Below are positions 7,037 to 15,515 of a DNA stretch of 64,000 bases, piece after piece (positions within the stretch are counted from its first letter, which is position 1; each line of letters starts with the position of its first letter). The notes below the pieces were generated by a model. It was given only the letters and a program-made list of their open reading frames with translations. It was not told the origin of the DNA and made no database searches. The stretch comes from Lentisphaeria bacterium. Its GTDB lineage: Bacteria; Verrucomicrobiota; Lentisphaeria; Victivallales; UBA1829. The stretch spans positions 1 to 64,000 of the forward strand of contig JAFXYP010000002.1 of assembly GCA_017541665.1 (NCBI GenBank). Direction: 5' to 3'. A program made the position numbers and the translations under genes.

Positions 7037-8518
7037 TCAGATCCCGTTCGCGTCGATCGTTTTGTAGATGGAAATATATTTGCGGAAGAGGGCCTGGAGG
7101 TCGCCGTTGGCGCGCTTTGCGGCGATGACTTTGTCCGCGGCGTTTTTCACTTCGGTATTGCCGTGGCGGAATACGAATCCGTATTCCTCGGCGGGGATGG
7201 AGACGTTCAGCATCTCGATTCTGTCGATGTATTTGCCCACGGCCAGGTCGGCTTCGGTCTCGTCGTCGATGTAGGCGTCGATCTCATGATTGAGCAGCCC
7301 GATAATGCCCTCTGTGGCATTGTCGTAGTGGACCGTCTTCGCGTGAAGCTCGTTGAGGGCATATGCCTCATTCGTGGTGCCCTTCTTGGCGCCGACGACT
7401 TTGTGCTCCAGGTCTTCCAGATCACTGATCGTGGAGCCTGCTTTCACCAGGATCCGGCGTGTACTGTCCTCATAGGAGTTGGAGAACAGCACGGATTGGG
7501 CACGCTCCGGTGTAATGGAGATGCCGGTTGCACCCATGTCGGCAGCGCCATTCATGACAAGGGGAATAATCTCGGAGAAGGGAACGAGCCTGATCTGAAG
7601 CGGGCGCTTGAGTTCGGCGGCGATGGCCTCGGCCATTTCGATGTCCACTCCGATGAGGCGGTTGTTTTCCGTGAAAACGAACGGCGCGAACGAGGCTTCG
7701 ACGCAGACGACGAACGGTTTGACTCCTTCCATCTGCGTTTTTGCCCCGTATCCGGGGAAGGTCACGAGCGCATTCAAGTGTTTTTCGCGGCTCTTCTGGA
7801 GTTCGCCGGAAAGTTTGAACTTGTCGATCACAGCGTTGGCGACTTCCGCAAGGGCTGTGTTCGATTTGTTGAAGATGAGGCCATACTGTTCCTTGGACAG
7901 CGGCTTCGGGTTGATCCGGAAGGTGTCTCCAGTTGACTTGACCAGGAGTTCCGCCTGCATCTGGTCCATGATGGCAGCATCGGCCCTTCGGTCGGAGAGG
8001 GCGTGGTTCACTTCCTCCTGCGTGAGGAAGGGCAGGACGCTTCTCGGCTGGATGTGTTCCCGCAGGAACGTGAGGTCGCTCGTGCCTTCCTGTGCGGCGA
8101 CACGGGCGTTCTTCAAGGCGGTCTCATCCGTGATGGCGGAGTTCTTCGGTACCACGATCACCTGAGAGGAAACATCGTAGACGGTGGAGAAAAGGACGCG
8201 TTCGCCACGTTCCTGCGTGATCGTGATCCCGGCCGCGCCGATGTCCGCCTTGCCCATGGCGACGAACGAGAAGACCTGCTGGAACGGCAGGATCTTGTAC
8301 TGGACCGGACGACCGAGCTCTTTTCCGATCTCCTTGATGATGTCGATGTCGATCCCTGCGACCGGAGACTTGGCCTGGGATCCCAGATAATAGCAATAGG
8401 GGGACGAAGACGCTTCACAGGCGACGATCAGAGGTTTTTTGTCGTCGTCTTTGGAGCATGCCGGAAGGATGGCGACGCCAAGAAGCAGAACGGCGAGAAG
8501 AAGGAGGATCTTATTCAT
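7037..8518 (-). CDS. Lipoprotein with two tandem family-3 solute-binding domains
   Basis: A 493-residue lipoprotein. The signal segment ends in lipobox LPAC (Cys21), and a GAGAAAGG site precedes the ATG at 8518. Two successive bacterial extracellular solute-binding (family 3, amino-acid type) domains cover about 30-265 and 270-490. Each has the G-D/V-x-I-E/D-I pattern followed by GADMGATGISIT-like or KADIGAAGITIT-like segments. Binding domains of this type usually serve polar amino acid ABC importers, but no permease or ATPase is adjacent. It lies 124 bp upstream of larB on the same strand; a link to nickel or lactate metabolism would be speculation. Confidence 0.85.
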   Translation of the reverse strand: MNKILLLLAVLLLGVAILPACSKDDDKKPLIVACEASSSPYCYYLGSQAKSPVAGIDIDIIKEIGKELGRPVQYKILPFQQVFSFVAMGKADIGAAGITITQERGERVLFSTVYDVSSQVIVVPKNSAITDETALKNARVAAQEGTSDLTFLREHIQPRSVLPFLTQEEVNHALSDRRADAAIMDQMQAELLVKSTGDTFRINPKPLSKEQYGLIFNKSNTALAEVANAVIDKFKLSGELQKSREKHLNALVTFPGYGAKTQMEGVKPFVVCVEASFAPFVFTENNRLIGVDIEMAEAIAAELKRPLQIRLVPFSEIIPLVMNGAADMGATGISITPERAQSVLFSNSYEDSTRRILVKAGSTISDLEDLEHKVVGAKKGTTNEAYALNELHAKTVHYDNATEGIIGLLNHEIDAYIDDETEADLAVGKYIDRIEMLNVSIPAEEYGFVFRHGNTEVKNAADKVIAAKRANGDLQALFRKYISIYKTIDANGI

Positions 8519-8588
8519 AAAAAGCCTTTCTCCAGTACGGATGAAGTTTTTTGAGTTCAAAAACGCTGTTGTAATACAATGATTCTAT

Positions 8589-8616
8589 ACATTACCACGT
8601 TTTTTCGCGATTTCAA
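8589..8616 (-). promoter_or_regulatory. Possible promoter for the solute-binding lipoprotein
   Basis: On the minus strand TTGAAA (8616-8611), a 16-bp spacer and TAATGT (8594-8589) lie about 70 bp upstream of the ATG at 8518. Confidence 0.4.
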
Positions 8617-8725
8617 GCGAAAAAATGATGTTTTGCGCGTCTTTATTCTTTCTTTTCTTCGAAAGACTTGGGCAATGTGTCCCGCGGGCGGAAGCTCTCC
8701 CCGTTCTTCCGCAGGGATACCAGGT

Positions 8726-9409
8726 TCAGACGAAAAGACGGTGTTTCTTTCCCGCGTCGTAGTCCGGGACCGCGTATGCCGCCGTCCAGTCGCCGTTGCG
8801 ACCCTGCGTCAGCAGCACGCCGTGCAGATAGCCGCACCAGTCGTCCACGGAAAACGCGCGGACGCCCAGTGCCGAAAGGATCGACATCGCGAGTACGTCG
8901 TGCGAAACGAAGACCGCGCGTGCCGTCGGAAACGGCGTTTCCGTGAGAAACGCCAGAAGTTCCGCGGCGAAGGGACGCATGTCCTTCAGCGTCTCGGCGT
9001 GTCCCGTGGAAAAATACTCGCGCATCACGATCTCCGTATTATGGGTGCGGAGCATGGCCTCGAAATCCACCGGCCTGGAGAAGATGGTCAGGTCGCCGAG
9101 TTCGGGGCACTCCCGGACGCTTTGAAGCGGGAAACCGCCGCCTTTCATCAGGCAGACGGCTGTGTCGCGCGTCCGCCGCCGCGGAGATGCACCGAACAGG
9201 ACATCGCCGCCAAGCCCGGACAGCAGCCGTCCGCAGCGCTCGGCCAGTTTCTTGCCTTCCGAGGTCAATCCCGGATCAACCGAACCGGCCCGGAGCGATT
9301 CCCGGATGGAATGGCGCAGCACGAGGACGGTTCTGGCGGAGTCAGCCGCGAGAGCGGGAACATGCCCGAGCAGGACGGGTTCGGGATTGACAGCGAAGGA
9401 GGACGGCAT
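8726..9409 (-). CDS. Histidine phosphatase superfamily (phosphoglycerate-mutase-like) protein
   Basis: A 227-residue protein with the RH signature LRHSIRES (R32, phospho-accepting H33), the GLTSEGKKLAERCG segment typical of branch 1, an arginine-rich FGASPRRRTRDTA stretch and the second histidine in FVSHDV (H171). These give a complete catalytic set. The substrate cannot be read from sequence. No signal peptide is obvious. It starts 27 bp after the stop of the thioredoxin-fold gene on the same strand, so the two are probably co-transcribed. Confidence 0.8.
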   Translation of the reverse strand: MPSSFAVNPEPVLLGHVPALAADSARTVLVLRHSIRESLRAGSVDPGLTSEGKKLAERCGRLLSGLGGDVLFGASPRRRTRDTAVCLMKGGGFPLQSVRECPELGDLTIFSRPVDFEAMLRTHNTEIVMREYFSTGHAETLKDMRPFAAELLAFLTETPFPTARAVFVSHDVLAMSILSALGVRAFSVDDWCGYLHGVLLTQGRNGDWTAAYAVPDYDAGKKHRLFV

Positions 9410-9436
9410 GCGGAGGGGAAACGGCCGGGGACAGGT

Positions 9437-10612
9437 TCAGTTCGAAGACCGCTGGACGCCGGGGGCGCCGAAGCCGGTGTTGCCGCCGATTTTGAATCCG
9501 TTCGAATTCTTTTCTTTTGCTTCGCGCTTCGGTACGATGCGGTCGGCGTTCTCCACGAACGAATCGATCGACCTCTGGTTGTTGTCGAGCCGGCCGATCT
9601 CCGAACCGGAGGAGTTCAGGATGATGACCGTGGGATAGGAGGAGACATGGAACTGGTCGGCGATCCGGCGGTTGTGCTGCACCTGGTCCTTGTTCCGCTT
9701 GTCTTTGCTCGTGTCGGCATTGTTCGGGTAGTCCAGATACACGATGAGCAGACGGTCGCGCATTTTATTCTTGAATTTGCTGTTCTCCATGCGCTCGGTC
9801 TTGAATTTCCGCGAATTGTCGTTGTCGGAGGAGTGGAAGAACACGGCGACCGCCTTCCCGCTCTGCTGGGCCTTCGACATCGCGTCGTCGTAGTCGCAGA
9901 ACCATCCGTTCGGGGCGCGTGTCCAGCGGGCGGGAGTCGTGGGCGCCTCCAGCGTGGCAGTCCGGGCATTGTTGTGGATGAGCTCATCCACCTTCGAGTC
10001 GACCATTACTTTCGGTACGCTGTCGCCCAGGACCTCCTTGATCTTCCGGCGCGTCTCCTGGAATTCGGGACGGGTCGTGTTCGGCTGGTAGTTCGTGTCC
10101 TTGTACTGGTAATTGTTCCGGAAGGGATTGAAGTTGGGGTCGAACGTGGACCGGTCGAAATCCGAGTCGGATTTTTCCTTCTCCGGTTCGGGATACCGTT
10201 CCGAATAGGGGATGTACGTGCCGTCGGCGGAAAAGGACTTGCTGCCGGAAGACGATGTCCTGCTGCCGGCGGATGCGGAGGAAGAAGATTTGCTTCCGGA
10301 GGAAGCGGCCGAACGCGTCGTGCCGGACTTTGCCGAGGAGGAAGAGGTGGAGGAAGGCTTGCCGGTCTTGTCCGAAGAGGAATCCTCGTCACGCACACCC
10401 CAGGTGTCGGTCCTGCTGTCGTCGACGAGCTGGGCGGAACGCGACACGGACGGCTTGTGCGATTTCTCGCCGGGCAGTTCGATGAGCGTGTCGTCGTAGG
10501 GCGTGATGAAGTCGTCCATGAGTCCGCCTCCGAGCGGGCTTCCCCCGGCTCCGGCGAAAAGGACCGGCGCGGCGCATACGAAAGCCGTGACTGTAAAGAG
10601 AAGATATTTCAT
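9437..10612 (-). CDS. Secreted thioredoxin-fold protein lacking CxxC, with a Ser-rich linker
   Basis: A 391-residue exported protein. The signal peptide MKYLLFTVTAFVCAAPVLFAG follows an AGGAG site ahead of the ATG at 10612. Residues about 85-145 are a low-complexity Ser/Gly/Thr/Lys linker. The C-terminal third is a thioredoxin-like domain (GKAVAVFFHSSDNDNS, FHVSSYPTVIILNSSGSE with a cis-proline-like YPT). The usual CxxC redox motif is replaced by SSDND, so disulfide chemistry is unlikely and a chaperone or scaffold role is more plausible. It is probably cotranscribed with the phosphatase downstream. Confidence 0.7.
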   Translation of the reverse strand: MKYLLFTVTAFVCAAPVLFAGAGGSPLGGGLMDDFITPYDDTLIELPGEKSHKPSVSRSAQLVDDSRTDTWGVRDEDSSSDKTGKPSSTSSSSAKSGTTRSAASSGSKSSSSASAGSRTSSSGSKSFSADGTYIPYSERYPEPEKEKSDSDFDRSTFDPNFNPFRNNYQYKDTNYQPNTTRPEFQETRRKIKEVLGDSVPKVMVDSKVDELIHNNARTATLEAPTTPARWTRAPNGWFCDYDDAMSKAQQSGKAVAVFFHSSDNDNSRKFKTERMENSKFKNKMRDRLLIVYLDYPNNADTSKDKRNKDQVQHNRRIADQFHVSSYPTVIILNSSGSEIGRLDNNQRSIDSFVENADRIVPKREAKEKNSNGFKIGGNTGFGAPGVQRSSN

Positions 10613-10684
10613 TGTGATGCTCCTTTTGAAGCGGCAGGACAGCCGGTCCCGTCTCATAGATTTCAATATGACCGTGATATTAAT

Positions 10685-10713
10685 ACTATAAAACAGGAAA
10701 GCGGAAAAATCAA
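10685..10713 (-). promoter_or_regulatory. Promoter for the thioredoxin-fold gene
   Basis: On the minus strand TTGATT (10713-10708), a 17-bp spacer and TATAGT (10690-10685) lie about 70 bp ahead of the ATG at 10612. Confidence 0.5.
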
Positions 10714-10755
10714 ATCCGTCCCCGAAATTTCTGAAATATTTGTAAAGAAAAAAGT

Positions 10756-13011
10756 TCAGAGCAGGGAAAGGGCGTCCACGTCCACATACAGCTCCACGTC
10801 TTTCACCGTCCGGCGCCAGTTCATGACCTCCGCACGCAGGAATGCCCGGAACGCCGCGTCCGGCGGCGTCCTGACCGTGGCGAGATACCGGTAGCGCCCC
10901 TTGATGCGTTCGATTGGCGCGGGTGTCGCATCGCTGATCTCCAGCGGGGCCGGGAAACGTTCCGCGATGCGGTTTACGAGTCCGGCGGCATTCGCCTCGA
11001 TGGCGACCGGGTCCTCTCCGTCAAAATGAAGGACCGTGAGGTGCGAGAACGGCGGGAAGAGCAGTTCCTTCCGGACCGGAAGTTCCTCTTCGAAAAACAT
11101 TTTGCAGGAGTGTTCCGCCGCGCACAGGATGGCGGGGTTCTCCGGGGAAAATGTCTGAATGAGCACCTGTCCGTGGACTTCGCCGCGTCCGGCGCGGCCC
11201 GCGACCTGCGCGAGGAGCTGGAACGTGCGTTCGAGCGCGCGGAAATCGGGGAGATAAAGCCCCATGTCCGCGTTCAGCACGCCTACGAGCGTGACATTCG
11301 GGAAATCGAGCCCTTTGGCGATCATCTGGGTGCCGATGAGGATGTCGATGTCGCCGCCGCGGAACTTCGACAGGACCTCCTCGTATTTCTGCGGATTCGT
11401 CATGGTGTCCGAATCCATGCGGGCGATGCGCGCCCCCTGGAACAGCGCGCCGGCGAGGCTTTCGATTCGTTCGGTCCCCGTGCCGACGTAGTGGAAGTCG
11501 GCCTGTCCGCAGACGGGGCAGGCCGTGATCGCCGGGATGATCCGGCCGCAGAAATGGCAGATCAGCGAGGCGTTCTTCTTGTGGTACGTGTAGGCGACGG
11601 AGCAGTCCGGGCATGTCGGGACGAATCCGCAGGCACACTGGAGCTGGCGCGAGTAGCCGCGTTTGTTCAGGAACAGGATGCTCTGCTCCCCGGTCCGGAT
11701 CCGGCTGCGGACGGCCTGGATGAGGCGCTTCGAAAGCATCGGGATGCGGTCTTCGTCGTCCTTTTCAAGGCGCATGTCGACGATTTCGACCGCGGGCAGG
11801 ACGATCGACGGGTCCCAGCGGTTCGGCATGGCGGCGAGGGCGTACTTCCCCGTAACGGCGTTCTGCCAGGACTCCAGGGAGGGCGTGGCGGAACCGAGGA
11901 TCACGAGCGCGCCCTCCATCCTTCCGCGGACGACCGCCACGTCGCGGGCATTGTAGCGCGGCGCCTCGGACTGCTTGTAGGACGAATCATGCTCTTCGTC
12001 GACGATGATGAGCTTGAGATTGCGAAACGGCGCGAAGAGGGCGGACCGTGCGCCGACCGCGATGTCGACCTCGCCGCGGTATACTTTCATCCATTCGTCG
12101 TACCGTTCCCCCTGCGTGAGTCCGCTGTGCAGGACGCTGACGCGTTCGCCGAACCTCGCCCGGAAGCGCATCACGGTCTGCGGCGTAAGGGAGATCTCCG
12201 GCACCAGCACGATCGCATTGCCGCCCTGTTCCATGACGCGGGCGATGGCCTGCAAATAGACCTCCGTCTTGCCGCTGCATGTGACGCCGTGGAGCAGGAG
12301 CACGTGCGGGGATGCCGGCGGACGGTCCGGTGCGAGCATGGAGAAGATTTTCTCCAATGCGGCGCCCTGTTCGCCGGTGAGCTTGAGCGGGGAGGACGGC
12401 TGGACCTTGATGTTGCGGAAGGGGTCGCGGTCGGTACGGACTTCCTCGATGTTCAGGATGCCTTCCTTCACGAGGGCGCGGAGCTGAGGCGCCTTTGCCC
12501 CGGTCGCGGACTGGACCGTATCCGACGCGGCCCCGGGATGAAGCGTGATGAACTGAATGGCCTGCGCCCGCACCTTTGCGCGCGCCCCGGCTTTTTCCAA
12601 ATATGCCGCGGCTTTTTCCCGGGAGGCCAGGTAGCACCGGCGGATCTTTTTGGGCTTGATCCTGCCGCTCCTGACCGCCGACGGCAGCAGGGCGCGCAGG
12701 GCCTGTTCGCGGGTGCAGCAGTAGTAGTCGGCGATCCATGCGCCGAGCTTCGAAAGGGAATCCGGTATCTGCGGCACGTCACCGCAAATCTCCAGGATTT
12801 CCTTCAGGTCGCCGCGGTCGGGCCGCGGGATCAGGCGCACCACGGTCGCCGGGCGCGGCTTGCGGCCCTTGCCGAACGGCACATTGACCTTCATGCCGGG
12901 CTGGATGCGTCCGGCGAGGTGCGCGGGTATCAAATAATCGAAGGTCCTGTCAAGCGACAAGTTGACAAGAACCTCCACTGCCGGAAGAGATTGTGCGTCT
13001 CCGTCTGGCAT
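10756..13011 (-). CDS. priA: PriA, primosomal replication-restart helicase
   Basis: A 751-residue superfamily 2 helicase with the full PriA layout: an N-terminal DNA-binding domain (TFDYLIPAHLAG, PFGKGRK), Walker A GVTCSGKTEV, DEEH box VDEEHDSSYKQ, a zinc region with paired cysteines (CACGFVPTCPDCS, CHFCGR, CPVCG), then QMIAKGLDFPNVTLV and QVAGRAGRGEVHGQV. PriA reloads the replisome at stalled forks. No strong ribosome-binding site precedes the ATG at 13011. It is 59 bp from the upstream TIGR04073 gene and may be read with it. Confidence 0.95.
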   Translation of the reverse strand: MPDGDAQSLPAVEVLVNLSLDRTFDYLIPAHLAGRIQPGMKVNVPFGKGRKPRPATVVRLIPRPDRGDLKEILEICGDVPQIPDSLSKLGAWIADYYCCTREQALRALLPSAVRSGRIKPKKIRRCYLASREKAAAYLEKAGARAKVRAQAIQFITLHPGAASDTVQSATGAKAPQLRALVKEGILNIEEVRTDRDPFRNIKVQPSSPLKLTGEQGAALEKIFSMLAPDRPPASPHVLLLHGVTCSGKTEVYLQAIARVMEQGGNAIVLVPEISLTPQTVMRFRARFGERVSVLHSGLTQGERYDEWMKVYRGEVDIAVGARSALFAPFRNLKLIIVDEEHDSSYKQSEAPRYNARDVAVVRGRMEGALVILGSATPSLESWQNAVTGKYALAAMPNRWDPSIVLPAVEIVDMRLEKDDEDRIPMLSKRLIQAVRSRIRTGEQSILFLNKRGYSRQLQCACGFVPTCPDCSVAYTYHKKNASLICHFCGRIIPAITACPVCGQADFHYVGTGTERIESLAGALFQGARIARMDSDTMTNPQKYEEVLSKFRGGDIDILIGTQMIAKGLDFPNVTLVGVLNADMGLYLPDFRALERTFQLLAQVAGRAGRGEVHGQVLIQTFSPENPAILCAAEHSCKMFFEEELPVRKELLFPPFSHLTVLHFDGEDPVAIEANAAGLVNRIAERFPAPLEISDATPAPIERIKGRYRYLATVRTPPDAAFRAFLRAEVMNWRRTVKDVELYVDVDALSLL

Positions 13012-13070
13012 AAAACAAAAGAAACTGTGTTACGCCGGGGAGACAGGCCCCCCGGCTTCAAAATCATCCG

Positions 13071-13538
13071 TTACTGGATAACACCAGTCTGCGGATAGAA
13101 GAAATTCTGGTAGTTGTGGGCCGGGGAGAGGATCCATTCCGGGGTCAGGATCGGTCCGTAGCCCCACTGGGAGCGGTTGGGATCGTTGGGGTCGTTCGGG
13201 CTGCTCGGGAGCGGGAAGGGGAAGGTGAGGAGCTCGAGGATGCCGACGCCCTCGCGGACCAGGAAGTACCCGACGCCGCCGATTACGCCGTAGGTGGCGC
13301 CGGCGAGGTTGCCGTCTTCAAACTGAACGTGGGACATGAAAACCGGGATTTCGAACACGGCGAACGCCGTGTCGCAGATGCCGCGACCGAGCTTGCGCGT
13401 GATACGGTTCCAAAGGTTTTCGTATCCCGGCGGCTGATCGGGAGAGAGGTTCAGGTTGTCGATGGCGAGAGCCTGGGTCATCCCGCCGATCATGGCGAAG
13501 AAGACGATGCTCAAGACGATTTTTTTCCACTGTTTCAT
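13071..13538 (-). CDS. TIGR04073-type exosortase-system-associated secreted protein
   Basis: A 155-residue protein with an N-terminal signal or membrane segment (KKIVLSIVFFAMIGGMTQALA). The conserved core matches the exosortase-associated TIGR04073 family: NRITRKLGRGICDTAFAVFEIP, then GATYGVIGGVGYFLVREGVG. The family is common in Verrucomicrobia and Lentisphaerae that carry exosortase/PEP-CTERM systems; its biochemical role is unknown. An AAGGAG site precedes the ATG. Confidence 0.75.
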   Translation of the reverse strand: MKQWKKIVLSIVFFAMIGGMTQALAIDNLNLSPDQPPGYENLWNRITRKLGRGICDTAFAVFEIPVFMSHVQFEDGNLAGATYGVIGGVGYFLVREGVGILELLTFPFPLPSSPNDPNDPNRSQWGYGPILTPEWILSPAHNYQNFFYPQTGVIQ

Positions 13539-13736
13539 TTGGTACTCCTTGAGGGTTGTCTGAGTATATTTTTGAAAAAGTTCTTGTTTTTTTCGGGTTT
13601 TGACTGGAAAAATTCGAAAACGCGTTTAATATATTCTTGTATCCTTCATCAATCAAGTTAAAATCACGTTTTTTTTCGTTTTTTTTTCAAAAAAAGCGGA
13701 TTTCATCTGTAAATAACGTCTGAAAGGCCGAAAAAA

Positions 13737-14189
13737 ATGCCTCAAAATGAAAAAAAGGCAAAAAAAAGTCGGACGGCGCCTCTGCCGCACCCGACCCTGA
13801 CCCTCCTGTCCCGCAGCCATACCGAATATCCGGACTCCCCGGACAAGGCGAAGCTTGAGACGTTCGTCAACGCCTATCCGGAACGCGACTACGAAATCCT
13901 GTTCGACTGCCCGGAGTTCACAAGCCTGTGCCCTGTGACCGGACAGCCCGACTTCGGACACATCCGGGTGCGCTATATCGCGGACAAGCTGTGCATCGAG
14001 AGCAAATCCCTCAAACTCTACCTTTATTCCTTCCGCAACCACCACACGTTCCATGAGGAGGCGGTCAACCGCATCCTTTCCGACCTCGCGAAAGCCTGCA
14101 AGCCGCGCTGGATGGAGGTCAACGGCGAGTTCCGCCCGCGCGGCGGCATCGCCCTGACCATCACCGCGACCGAAGGGAAAAAGCCCTGA
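13737..14189 (+). CDS. queF: QueF, NADPH-dependent preQ0 (7-cyano-7-deazaguanine) reductase
   Basis: A 150-residue short-type (YkvM-like) QueF, which reduces preQ0 to preQ1 in queuosine synthesis. The nucleophilic cysteine lies in EFTSLCPVTGQPDF, the NADPH-binding segment is ESKSLKLYLYSFRNH, and the C-terminal signature is EFRPRGGI. A Lys-rich start (MPQNEKKAKKSR) precedes the fold. It is divergent from the TIGR04073 gene across a 198-bp AT-rich gap. I looked for a preQ1 riboswitch in that gap and did not see one. No other queuosine gene is in the window. Confidence 0.9.
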   Translation: MPQNEKKAKKSRTAPLPHPTLTLLSRSHTEYPDSPDKAKLETFVNAYPERDYEILFDCPEFTSLCPVTGQPDFGHIRVRYIADKLCIESKSLKLYLYSFRNHHTFHEEAVNRILSDLAKACKPRWMEVNGEFRPRGGIALTITATEGKKP

Positions 14190-14238
14190 GGCCCCAAACC
14201 GGTCATTTTTACCACAACTTATTTAGGAGATACTGGAA

Positions 14239-15486
14239 TTGAATTGCAACATCCCGTCCTTTGAAGAGATCGAAGGCGGCGGCGTGACTTCCGCGTCAGG
14301 ATTCGAAGCCGCCGGCGTCACCTGCGGACTCAAACGGAGCGGCAAGGCCGACCTCGCCCTCCTTTACTCCAGGACCGACTGCAACAGCGCCGGGACCTTT
14401 ACATCGAACCTTTTTCCCGCCGCCCCGGTCGTGCTCTGCCAGGAACGCGTCACCGGATCCGCCGGGATCCGCGCCGTTGTCGTGAACAGCGGCGTGGCGA
14501 ACGCATGTACCGGCGAACTTGGCATGGAGAACGCCCGCGCTGTCGCGAAGCTTGCCGCCGAAGCGCTTGGCATCGGCGAGCTTCAGGCGCTGTCCTGCTC
14601 CACGGGCAGGATCGGCGTCCAGCTCCCGATGGACAAGCTTGCCGCCGGGATCAAGGCCGCCGCCGCCGCGAAAAAGCCGGACGGGGGCCACGAGGCCGCA
14701 CTCGCCATCATGACAACGGATACCCGCCCGAAGGAATGTGCCGCAAGCTTCATGCTTGACGGGAAGAAGGTCACCGTCGGCGGCATGACCAAGGGCGCGG
14801 GCATGATCGCTCCGCACATGTACCCGGCCGTCCCGCACGCCACCATGCTCTGCTTCCTCACGACCGATGCCGCGGCGAGCAACGCCGACCTCACGCGGTT
14901 TCTGGCGGAGGCTGTCGAAGTCTCGTTCAACCGCATTACGGTCGACAACGACATGAGCACGAACGACACGTGCATCCTGCTGGCGAACGGAGAATCCGGC
15001 GCGAAGGTCGCGTACGACGGATCCGAGGCGGCACGTCTTTTCTCCGACGCGCTCCGCCATGTGGTGCAGACGCTCGCGAAGGGCATGGTCATGGACGGGG
15101 AAGGCTCCTCGAAGTTCGTGGAGGTCCTCGTCACCGGCGCGAAGGACGCCGCCCAGGCCCATATCTGCGCGAAGGCCATCGCCGACTCCATGCTCTGCAA
15201 GACGGCCTGGTTCGGCTGCGATCCGAACTGGGGGCGCATCCTCGCCGCCGCCGGGTATTCCGGGGCGCAGTTCCGCCCGGAAGACGTTTCGCTGGACTAC
15301 GACGACAAGCCCGTCGTGCGCGGCGGCATGGACGCCGGGACCCCGGAAGCCGAGCTCTCCGAGCTCATGAAAACAGGCAGCTTCACCGTTCACATCGACC
15401 TCGGCGCGGGCGTTGCCTCCGACACCATGTGGACGAGCGACATCACCTACGATTACGTCAAAATCAACGCGGATTACCATACGTGA
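14239..15486 (+). CDS. argJ: ArgJ, glutamate N-acetyltransferase / amino-acid N-acetyltransferase
   Basis: A 415-residue ArgJ precursor that moves the acetyl group between N-acetylornithine and glutamate and, if bifunctional, also makes N-acetylglutamate. The self-cleavage region has KGAGMI (185-190) and the nucleophile Thr202 in HATMLCFLTTDA. Six extra residues (YPAVPH) separate APHM from ATML compared with the common APNMATML form. A TTG start at 14239 is supported by TTTAGGAGA eight bases upstream. argB follows 29 bp downstream, forming an arginine-biosynthesis pair. Confidence 0.92.
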   Translation: MNCNIPSFEEIEGGGVTSASGFEAAGVTCGLKRSGKADLALLYSRTDCNSAGTFTSNLFPAAPVVLCQERVTGSAGIRAVVVNSGVANACTGELGMENARAVAKLAAEALGIGELQALSCSTGRIGVQLPMDKLAAGIKAAAAAKKPDGGHEAALAIMTTDTRPKECAASFMLDGKKVTVGGMTKGAGMIAPHMYPAVPHATMLCFLTTDAAASNADLTRFLAEAVEVSFNRITVDNDMSTNDTCILLANGESGAKVAYDGSEAARLFSDALRHVVQTLAKGMVMDGEGSSKFVEVLVTGAKDAAQAHICAKAIADSMLCKTAWFGCDPNWGRILAAAGYSGAQFRPEDVSLDYDDKPVVRGGMDAGTPEAELSELMKTGSFTVHIDLGAGVASDTMWTSDITYDYVKINADYHT

Positions 15487-15515
15487 TCCCCCCAAGCATA
15501 CAAGGAAACCCGATC

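Noticed and set aside
8579-13098. Very long rightward open frames (for example 8579-10894 and 11026-13098)
   Set aside because: They lie antisense to well-supported leftward genes (phosphatase, thioredoxin-fold protein, priA), show no domains and reflect GC-rich codon bias.
13539-13736. preQ1 riboswitch upstream of queF
   Set aside because: The leader is A/T-rich without the compact pseudoknot sequence expected for preQ1-I.
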